From positions 2,232,001 through 2,296,000 of the forward strand of contig CAVOTH010000004.1 in the NCBI GenBank assembly GCA_963699085.1: 64,000 nt of DNA. Reading direction: 5' to 3'. The notes beneath the pieces were generated by a model. That model was not told the DNA's origin and did not search any database. It saw only the letters and a program-made list of their open reading frames with translations. This DNA is from Bog-756 sp963699085. GTDB taxonomy: Bacteria > Actinomycetota > Acidimicrobiia > Acidimicrobiales > RAAP-2. Each line of letters starts with the position of its first letter. Position 1 is the first letter of the stretch. Below, piece by piece: positions 57,205-64,000 of the stretch. The position numbers and the translations under genes are program-made.

Positions 57205-57254
57205 CGGAGACCGTCCGTTCCCTCTTCGGGCTCACCACGATTCTACCAGCCTTC

Positions 57255-57268
57255 CTTTAGATGTTTCT
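57255..57268 (+). promoter_or_regulatory. Cluster motif, copy 3 (CTTTAGATGTTTCT)
   Basis: Read on the minus strand it precedes the crotonase start (57204) by 50 bp. It lies downstream of the true stop of the acyl-CoA dehydrogenase. Confidence 0.55.
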
Positions 57269-57374
57269 ACTGAGCCTTCGGCAAACTTCAAACGAGTCGG
57301 CCCCACGGATACAACGCAGAACGGGATTGCTCTTCCACTCGATCCTCGAATCCCACGGCTCTTCGCCACCTGGT

Positions 57375-58665
57375 TCAGAAGCTGCCACCGAAGAGCGCTG
57401 AGATACGCTGCGATCTCTCGGCGAAGGGCGTCCCCTTGAGGGGATCGGGCTCGCGTGGAAGACCCAGGGCGCGCTCGCCGATGACGTTCTTCTGCACCTC
57501 GTCGGTGCCACCGTAGATCGAGGACGCGGCAGGCGAAGACCAGTGCCTCGGCATAACGTCCCGAAACCGGACCGTCGGGATCCCACAGCATGGAGGATGG
57601 CCCGAGGATGTCGCACCCGATCTCAGTCGACAGCTTGGAGATTCGACTCTGTGCCAGCTTCCCGAGGTTGGCGAAACCCGCACCTCCTCCACGGGCCATC
57701 TCGGTCTCCGTTCGTCGGGCTGTCCACTCCCCCATCCGGGTGAACCCGAACAGGCGGGCCAGCTTCTGTCGGACCAAAGGGTCCTCGGAGCGCCCGTGTT
57801 CGCGGGCCAGGTCGATCAGTTCCGACAAGGAGAGCACCTTGCTCCCTGACGGAGGTGCTTTCACACTCGTCGCGTCTCCGACACGACGATCGAGAAAGCC
57901 ACCTCGAGCTCCGGCAGGGGGGAATCCGCTCATCGTTCCGCCCGCCCCTATGCCCGTCCGCTCGAACATGAGAGTCGACTGTGTCACCGACCATCCGTTG
58001 TCCAGACCTCCTATCAGATCGGCGTCGGCGACTTCCGCTTCATCGATGAAGACCTCGTTGAAAAGTGCGTATCCGGTGATCTCAACCAGCGGGCGCACTT
58101 CCACCCCCGGCTGATCAAGGGGGAAGGCGAACCACGAAATTCCGGCGTGCTTCTGCACGGCCGGATCGGTGCGGGCGAGGAGCATCCCGTAGTCGGCCCC
58201 GGCAGCCATGGAACTCCACACCTTCTGCCCGTTGATGATCCACTTGTCGCCGTCTCGCTCGGCCCGCGTGGAGAGCGACGCCAGGTCGGAACCGGCCCCG
58301 GGCTCGCTGAAGAGCTGGCACCAGGCCTTGCTGCCGGAGTAGATGTCCGGCACGAATCGAGCGATCTGTTCGGGGGTTCCGTGGCTGAGAATGGTCGGGG
58401 CAGCCATGAGCAACCCGAGGCCACCCGGCGCCGGAAGGGCACCCTCGCGGGTGAAGGCGGCCCGGACTGCCGCTACCGACCGGCGCGAGTAGCCGCGCCC
58501 ACCCCAGGAGATCGGAAAGTGCGGCGCCGTCCAACCGGATGCTCCCACCAGCTGCCACCACTCGGACACCGACAAATCGGGGTCCCAGTGTTCCTTCAGC
58601 CAGGAGGTGACATCCGACTCGAGGTCCGCATCGTCCCGCCGCTCCTCGGTAGGCGTGATCGTCAC
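57375..58665 (-). CDS. Acyl-CoA dehydrogenase, frameshifted near the C-terminus
   Basis: FAD-dependent enzyme oxidising an acyl-CoA. SEWWQLVGASGWTAPHFPIS, QLFSEPGAGSDLASLSTRAE and NGQKVWSSMAAGADYGMLLA are typical. The frame then shifts near 57530; the true end AASSIYGGTDEVQKNVIGERALGLPRE stops at 57375. A one-base insertion fits; reading on in the first frame to 57232 gives a spurious tail. GTG start overlaps the downstream amidohydrolase by four bases. Confidence 0.85.
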
Positions 58666-59861
58666 GCGGCCGTCCTCTCCAACGACCTAACACCTAACAG
58701 GTCGAGCGCGTTCTGCCGCATAATCTTCTTGACCTCGTCTGGGGAGAAGGCGTGAAGCTCCTTGGTGAAGGTCAGTGGTTCGGCCAGGCCCTCACCGTGG
58801 GGCCAGTCCGAACCGAACAGGACCTTGTCCGTACCGATGAGGTCGGCCAGATGGCGAATATCCTCCTCATAGTACGGAGTCACCCAAACGTGGTTGCGTA
58901 TCGTATCGAGAGGGTCGTCGCTGAACGCCCTGGGGTTCTGGTTGGCTAGCTTGTGCAGTCTCTTGACCAGCAACGGGAGCCAGTCCGAGCCGTTCTCGAT
59001 GCTGGCGATCCGCAAGCCGGGATGGCGATGAAAGACTCCGTGAACGACCATGCTCCCGACCGTGTCATGAATCGGTCGGTCAGATACCAGCAGCCGAGAC
59101 AGCGTGTCCACGCCACGAAAGGACTCGAAGTGGTCCTGGGCACCCCAGGCGCCGGCAAACATCTCGTACCCGCTGTCTCCCAGATGGAAGGCCACTGGTA
59201 TTCCTGCCTCTGCGAGTCGGGACCACACCGGATCGTGAGCCGGGTCACCAAATGATCGACCTCGACCACCTTCGATCGGCACCGGAGCCGGCCGCATGTG
59301 AACCATGCGCACACCTCGAAGGAGGAGCGATTCCAACTGCTCGAGTGCCGCCGCCGGGTCGGCGAGGGACAGCATCGGCGCGGTGATGATCCGATCCCGG
59401 TACGAGAACCCCCAGTCCTCCTCCAACCACTGGTTGAACGCATCGAGCGTCGCCATGGTCGCCGGTATGTCCTCCCGCAGTGCCTGTTCGATCCCGCAGG
59501 CGAGCGTCGGAAACATCAGGATGGCTTCGAGCCCCTGCTCATCCATGGTGGCAATACGCTCGTCTCGATTTCGGTACTCGGGGTGGATCGGCTCGACCTG
59601 AGTGAGCGTACGGGGATCCACTCCCTCCGGTATTTGGCCTCGGAAGAGCAAATCCAGGCAGCCAGGCACGATCACCGGGTCAAATGTCGGATTCGGGACA
59701 AACTTGAACTTACGTCCACCGGCCAGAAGCACCTTGTGAGTGCCCTGATCGAGTACTTCGACACCCCTCCGCCTGAACGCAGGGTCGAGGTGCCGGGTGC
59801 ACGAGTCGAGCGGCTCGTAGTAGTGGTTGTCCGCGTCGATTGCTCGAAGTTCGTTCCCCAT
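58662..59861 (-). CDS. ACMSD-like metal-dependent amidohydrolase
   Basis: About 399 residues from ATG 59861, preferred because homology begins at LRAIDADNHYYEPLDSCTRH; the frame is open to 59945. It is a paralogue of the 54009 gene, with the same DNH replacement, GLEAILMFPTLACGIEQ and VLFGSDWPHGEGLAEP. Shares the segment with an acyl-CoA dehydrogenase, as the first copy does with an APH gene. Confidence 0.88.
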   Translation of the reverse strand: MGNELRAIDADNHYYEPLDSCTRHLDPAFRRRGVEVLDQGTHKVLLAGGRKFKFVPNPTFDPVIVPGCLDLLFRGQIPEGVDPRTLTQVEPIHPEYRNRDERIATMDEQGLEAILMFPTLACGIEQALREDIPATMATLDAFNQWLEEDWGFSYRDRIITAPMLSLADPAAALEQLESLLLRGVRMVHMRPAPVPIEGGRGRSFGDPAHDPVWSRLAEAGIPVAFHLGDSGYEMFAGAWGAQDHFESFRGVDTLSRLLVSDRPIHDTVGSMVVHGVFHRHPGLRIASIENGSDWLPLLVKRLHKLANQNPRAFSDDPLDTIRNHVWVTPYYEEDIRHLADLIGTDKVLFGSDWPHGEGLAEPLTFTKELHAFSPDEVKKIMRQNALDLLGVRSLERTAA

Positions 59862-60002
59862 GGCATCTCCGTTTCGCGTCAATCGAACAGTGCCGTCGAC
59901 CACAGAAAGCTTAAGACCTTTCATGCACCACGGCAACCGCTCCACTTACCTGGTGCATCCGGCATGACCCTTGTCGATCAGGTCAATTGATGCTCCGCCA
60001 CA

Positions 60003-60791
60003 CTACGGCTGGGCGAACTCCTCCAGATGCCTCATGACGTCTGGGTAGCGCTTCGTATGAGCTCCGCCGTCGATCAGGTGCAGGGATCCCGAGATGTGCA
60101 GCGACTCGTCTGATGCCAGGAAGGTAACGAGGTTGGCGACGTCATCCGCCGTCGGGTGTGTCCCCAGTGGGGCGTTTTCGATGAATTCGTCGACGATCGA
60201 GGGGATCAACCACATCCCTTCGGTCAATCCGGTCTTCACCAGTCCTGGAGCAATGGCGTTGACCCGTATGCCCGACGGTCCCAGCTCCATGGCAGCTACG
60301 TTCGCCAACATGGACAGTGCGGACTTCGAGCAGCAGTATGCGCTCATCCCCGATGCCGGCTGCACCGCGTTCAGGCTTGCCGTGAGGATGATCGATCCAC
60401 CACGAGGCATGTGTGGTGCAGCGTGCTTGATTGCGAGCAACGGACCCAGCAGGTTGATCTCGATCACCCGCATCCACTCGGTGACGTCGACATCGACGAT
60501 GGGCGAGAAGCCCCCGATTCCGGCATTGGCGAAGACGACGTCCAAGCCACCGAATCGTTGACGGCTGGCATCGACCAGCTCGTGCATATCCGATTCGATA
60601 CGGACATCACACGAGTGGACCTCGACGGCGTCTCCCAACTCTTCTTTGACCCGGTCGAGTCTTTCGGCATCGATGTCGGCCACCATGACCGCACCACCCT
60701 CCCGGACGAAGCGCCGTGCGGTTGCGAGCCCTATTCCCGAGGCACCTCCGGTGATGATGGCGGCTCTGCCGCTGAGGCGCTCGACTGTCAC
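60003..60791 (-). CDS. Short-chain dehydrogenase/reductase
   Basis: 262 residues from GTG 60791. NAD(P)-binding TGGASGIGLATARRFVREG, NAG in VVFANAGIGGF, catalytic Ser in ILTASLNAVQ and YxxxK in SAYCCSKSALS. The frame is open to 60920 but homology begins here. Divergent from the cupin gene at 60923. Likely oxidises a hydroxyacyl or alcohol intermediate. Confidence 0.9.
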   Translation of the reverse strand: MTVERLSGRAAIITGGASGIGLATARRFVREGGAVMVADIDAERLDRVKEELGDAVEVHSCDVRIESDMHELVDASRQRFGGLDVVFANAGIGGFSPIVDVDVTEWMRVIEINLLGPLLAIKHAAPHMPRGGSIILTASLNAVQPASGMSAYCCSKSALSMLANVAAMELGPSGIRVNAIAPGLVKTGLTEGMWLIPSIVDEFIENAPLGTHPTADDVANLVTFLASDESLHISGSLHLIDGGAHTKRYPDVMRHLEEFAQP

Positions 60792-60922
60792 ATCGGCCAA
60801 CGTACCATCGCCGACCAACCGGGGCGCCTTTCCTCTATATGATTCCGGGTCGAACCGGGCGATCAGCGATACCATCGAAACGGCCGTTCGCATGTTCGTG
60901 CCGGCCGCAGAGAGGAGCACCG

Positions 60923-61429
60923 ATGGCGACTACCGATGGGCGCAGCGGGCGCTTCGAGAGGTTTGGCCTCGAGCAGGCCAAGTCCCTGTACGAATCGGGG
61001 ATGATGAGCATGCCGGAAGTGGAGCCGGCCGCGCCCGAACAGATGATGGAATGGGCGTTGTCGGACGGTCATGTGGTGAAGACGCTCTTCGGCGATCCGA
61101 CATCGGATGGAATGAGCCTGGTCTGGTCCTGGTTCGGACCTGATTTCGCCCTGCCCCGACATTCCCACAGTGCCGACTGCCTCTATTACATCACCAAGGG
61201 TGAAATCCACATGGGGCGCCTGATCCTCGGCGCAGGCGAAGGGTTCTTCGTACCGTCGGACTCCCGCTACGCCTATACCGCGGGACCGGAGGGCGTGGAG
61301 ATACTGGAGTTCCGGTCGGTGAGCTCGTTCGACATGCGGATCAGCGAGACCCTCCCCCGCTGGGCCAAGATCGTCGAAGGAGTCCGCGCCAACCAGGCAA
61401 GATGGAAGGCGGAGAGCCCCGTGGGCTGA
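60923..61429 (+). CDS. Cupin-domain protein
   Basis: 168 residues. Cupin segment FALPRHSHSADCLYYITKGE and the second motif AGEGFFVPSDSRYAYTAG. His residues HSHS and the downstream Tyr suggest a metal site. ATG 60923 is preceded by GAGGAGCACC. Convergent with the P450 gene. Confidence 0.8.
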   Translation: MATTDGRSGRFERFGLEQAKSLYESGMMSMPEVEPAAPEQMMEWALSDGHVVKTLFGDPTSDGMSLVWSWFGPDFALPRHSHSADCLYYITKGEIHMGRLILGAGEGFFVPSDSRYAYTAGPEGVEILEFRSVSSFDMRISETLPRWAKIVEGVRANQARWKAESPVG

Positions 61430-61435
61430 TCCTCC

Positions 61436-62624
61436 TCAGGTATATATAGGCAACCGCAGTGGTCCCCGCACCGTGCTCGTGTAGAGGAGTTCGGAGTGCT
61501 CCCGGTCCACCGACCACTCCGGCCAACGTTTAAAGGTCTCCTCCAGTCCGATCCTGCCCTCCATCCGGGCGAGGGCGGCACCCAGGCAGAAGTGCGCGCC
61601 GAAGCCGAAGGTCAGGTGCAGATCGACCTCGCGGTAGATGTCGAGGACGTCAGGGTCTTGGTACTTGCGCTCGTCCCGACCGGCCGACCCGGTCACCAGT
61701 CAGCGCGCGGGAGTCCGCGGGAATGGTGACTCCGTGGAGGGTGACGTCTTCGGTTATCCACCGTCCTTGCACCGGCGAAGGCGGTTCGAGTCTGAGGAGC
61801 TCCTCGATTGCGTTCGGGATGAGGGAGAAGTCCTTGACCAGCTCAGACCGCTGGTCCGGATAGTCAGGCAGAACACTCGCCGCCCATCCGAGGTGCCTGG
61901 CAACCGTCTCCGAACCGGCTGCGAACAAGAGGATGCCGAAGCCGACCAGCTCGTCATCGGTGAGGCGGCGGACCTCGCCTGTCTCATCGGTGATCTCGGC
62001 CTGTACCAGCTCGGTGAACATGTCATCGCGTGGCTGAGCCCTGCGGGCACGGAATTGGCCCCCGAGATACTCGAGGAGTTCCAGAATGGCCTGCTGCGCG
62101 ATGTCGCCGGTCATTCCGGGACCTGACTCGTCGGTGGTGAATACATTGTCCACGACGTGCCGGAGACGCTCCTGGTCCCCTTCGGGGACGCCGAGGAGGA
62201 AGGAGATGATCGTCGGGGGGAGGATGGCCGAGAAATCCTGCACGTAGTCGAAGCCGCCACCGATGTGTGGATCGAGCAGGTCAGCGCAGACGCTCCGGAT
62301 CCGGTCCTCGAGCATCGATACCCGTCTGGTCGTGAACGCCCGGGACACCAGACGCCGCAGGATCGTGTGCTTCGGCGGATCCATGAAGATGATCAGACCA
62401 GTCTCACTCGGTTCGGCCGTCATCGATTCGAGTGTCGTTCCGTGGCTTGAGCTGAACACCTCCACGTCTTTGTGGGCCCGCTCGATATCGGCAAAGCGGG
62501 TCAGCGCCCAGAAGTCCAGTCGGTCGTTGTAGTACACGGGGCACTCGTCCCGTAGCCGCTTCCAGAGCGGATACGGATCGTTTCTCAGCTCGGGGCTGAA
62601 CGGATCCCAGTAAAGGTCTGCCAT
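61436..62624 (-). CDS. Cytochrome P450, frameshifted
   Basis: Heme monooxygenase of about 395 residues when joined. Visible: IFMDPPKHTILRRLVSRAFT, I-helix FAAGSETVARHLGWA, ExxR in EELLRLEPPSPVQG and the heme Cys loop FGFGAHFCLGAALARME. The reading shifts at 61700: the minus-strand segment GCGCTGACTGGTGACC contains one extra A, and without it the text reads ADSRALLVTGSAGRDE. Similar to CYP enzymes of sterol or fatty-acid clusters; substrate unknown. Confidence 0.9.
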
Positions 62625-62669
62625 CGGTCTCTCCGGTCGGTTACTGCAGCGTAGGCCACGCCGGCGTCT

Positions 62670-62684
62670 ATAAACTATCTAGAG
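62670..62684 (+). promoter_or_regulatory. Cluster motif, copy 4 (ATAAACTATCTAGAG)
   Basis: Lies 45 bp before both the P450 start (62624, minus) and the amidohydrolase relic start (62730, plus). Its complement CTCTAGATAGTTTAT is copy 1 with one extra A. Confidence 0.45.
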
Positions 62685-62729
62685 GTATCTAAGCACGCGC
62701 CATGAGCCGAACGATGGGGGGAGGTGCTT

Positions 62730-63031
62730 GTGAAGGTCGAAGATCTGATTCTCGTCAGTGTCGACGATCATGCGGTCGAACCGCCCGATCTGTTCGAAGG
62801 AAGGTTGGCTTAGCAATACGTGGATCGGGCACCTCGGATCGTGCGAACCGAGGCCGGCGACGACGTCTAGGAGTTCGAAGGAACCCGGATCCCCAATATC
62901 GGCCTCAATGCCGTCGCCGGCCGGCCCCCGAGGAGTACGGCATCGAGCCCACATCGTTTCGTCGAGATGCGGCGCAGTTACTGGGACGCCCACGAGCGAG
63001 TCCCGGTCCGGCTCCGGAACGCCCTGATGTC
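62730..63031 (+). pseudogene. Remnant of a third amidohydrolase gene
   Basis: GTG 62730, preceded by GGGGAGGT, opens VKVEDLILVSVDDHAVEPPD, the usual start of a related amidohydrolase. The frame has TAG at 62811 and again at 62868-62870 where the family has Trp. After a further small shift it resumes RRSYWDAHERV before ending abruptly at about 63031. Only the N-terminal quarter remains, so it is a true relic. Confidence 0.75.
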
Positions 63032-63258
63032 ATCCACATCGATCTTGAGCTTCTTCCGGACGCGCGGGACCTTGTTGGTGAGGAAGACGTCGGCGGTCGA
63101 CGCCAACTTGTAGACGATCTCGACGCCGGCGGCGGTCGACAACCCGGTTCGATCTTGATGACTTCGGCACCCCAGTCGGCCAGGAGCGCAGATGCAGAAG
63201 GGACAAATGTGTGCTCGACCACCTCCAACACGCGGACACCTGTCATCACTGCTGTCAT
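63030..63258 (-). pseudogene. Remnant of a CaiB/BaiF-type CoA-transferase
   Basis: ATG 63258 begins MTAVMTGVRVLEVVEHTFVP then LLADWGAEVIKIE. After a frame change, VYKLASTADVFLTNKVPRVR and KLKIDVDDIRAF follow almost at once, whereas complete enzymes have several dozen residues between, so a segment appears deleted. The gene ends where the amidohydrolase relic begins. Decayed class III CoA-transferase. Confidence 0.72.
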
Positions 63259-63292
63259 CGGGTCTCTCCTGGTTCCGTTGGTCGATTGATTG

Positions 63293-64000
63293 CTACCGCC
63301 GTGGGTGGGTGTTTCGGGGGACGTCACGGAACACGATGTCCCTATCGGTCGATCGCTCCCTCGGCATGCCGAGGACCCGCTCGCTGATCACGTTCCGGGC
63401 CATCTCGGTCGTTCCGCCCCCAATACAGCCGGACTGTCGCATGAGGAAGCCCGTGGCCGACTCTGCCGCGGCTCCGTCCTCGTCCGACCAGGCAGCTCCC
63501 ACTGATTCTGCAATCTCCAAGGCGATCGTGCGGCTGCGAGCCGACGCGACACCACTGAACAACCGGGTAATGGCAGCCGATTGCTCGTGCGACCGACCTG
63601 ATCCGATCCCCAGGCTGATTCGGCCCTGCAGTGCCGAACCCACCAGCTCGAGCATGCGAGCTTCACCGATCAGGTCCAGTACCAGCCGATCGTCGAGTCG
63701 ACCGGTGTCACGGGCGACTCCTACGACCGGGGTCATCCCGACATAGGTGGCCGAGGCATCGGCCGGATGGGTCACCAGAGGTGAGTTGTAGAGCATCCTC
63801 TCGTGGAAGAGCCACCGGGTGCCGATAGACCAGCCTTCGTCGATACCGCCGATCCGGTCGGAATCGGGAACACGGACGTCAGTGAGAAACTCCTGGCAGA
63901 ACTCCCGCGATCCATTCAGCATCTCGATCCGACTGACGGTAACGCCAGGCTGGTGGAGTGGGAGGATGAACACGCTGAGTCCACGGTGCTTGGGGACATC
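63293..64000 (-). CDS. Acyl-CoA dehydrogenase (N-terminus beyond window edge)
   Basis: C-terminal about 235 residues visible; the reading frame remains open through the edge (DVPKHRGLSVFILPLHQPGV). EFCQEFLTDVRVPDSDRIG, ERMLYNSP and GCIGGGTTEMARNVISERVL are acyl-CoA dehydrogenase features. Second dehydrogenase of the cluster, different from the one at 57375. Confidence 0.85.
   Translation of the reverse strand, partial: DVPKHRGLSVFILPLHQPGVTVSRIEMLNGSREFCQEFLTDVRVPDSDRIGGIDEGWSIGTRWLFHERMLYNSPLVTHPADASATYVGMTPVVGVARDTGRLDDRLVLDLIGEARMLELVGSALQGRISLGIGSGRSHEQSAAITRLFSGVASARSRTIALEIAESVGAAWSDEDGAAAESATGFLMRQSGCIGGGTTEMARNVISERVLGMPRERSTDRDIVFRDVPRNTHPRR

Noticed and set aside
57232..57374. Extension of the acyl-CoA dehydrogenase beyond 57375
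   Set aside because: The reading after the frameshift near 57530 has lost family similarity; the other frame contains the correct C-terminus.
1..64000. CRISPR arrays or rRNA genes
   Set aside because: No regularly spaced direct repeats with unique spacers and no rRNA-like sequence were noticed.

Overview
The window is GC-rich, with many GTG starts and long antisense shadow ORFs. It most likely comes from an actinobacterium. An MshA-type mycothiol glycosyltransferase, a nickel superoxide dismutase, a Rex-HemA-HemC cluster and an RsiG-type c-di-GMP-binding protein all point to Actinobacteria. The mix with Mycobacterium-like synteny (mshA-ybjN, proC, hemA-hemC-hemD-hemB) and lipid-catabolism genes suggests Acidimicrobiia or a neighbour, but that class assignment is inference.

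Layout. 1-9.7 kb: minus-strand nuo operon in the order nuoA-B-C-D-E-F-G-H-I, translationally coupled, entering complex I. 9.8-11.2 kb: a divergent geranylgeranyl-reductase-type flavoprotein, possibly MenJ acting on the menaquinone used by complex I. 11.2-13.7 kb: a Pro/Ala-rich single-pass membrane protein with 39-residue repeats. 13.9-25.3 kb: a long minus-strand housekeeping run, read as sodX, rsiG, xre, mshA, ybjN, proC, rex, hemA, hemC, cobA, hemD, hemB, hemL. It covers redox control, mycothiol and tetrapyrrole synthesis. 25.5-30.7 kb: sodN, a methyltransferase, a DksA/TraR-type zinc protein, a class-V aminotransferase, a beta-propeller lipoprotein and a GNAT protein.

30.8-47.2 kb: an integrated mobile element of about 16.3 kb. 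It sits in the 3' half of a tRNA-Lys(TTT) gene and is bounded by perfect 43-bp direct repeats (30785-30827 and 47118-47160). It carries a tyrosine integrase next to the tRNA, a convergent excisionase-like protein, VapBC, a heavily frameshifted MobF relaxase/helicase with a candidate oriT, cargo of uncertain function (MarR plus cupin, a PhyH-type dioxygenase, hypotheticals), a second tyrosine recombinase and a cyclase-ATPase protein.

47.3-64 kb: just outside the right att site lies hipBA with a well-formed leaderless promoter and operator boxes. After it comes a CoA-ester catabolic cluster: thioesterase, two acyl-CoA synthetases, two enoyl-CoA hydratases, two ACMSD-like amidohydrolases, APH-like kinase, two acyl-CoA dehydrogenases, SDR, cupin and P450, plus remnants of a third amidohydrolase and a CoA-transferase. 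A shared AT-rich motif precedes several of its transcription units.

Many conserved genes (hemL, cobA, hemC, hemA, aminotransferase, P450 and others) carry single-base frameshifts. For essential genes these are more likely sequence errors than real decay. The relics near 62.7-63.3 kb, with stops and an internal deletion, look like true pseudogenes.
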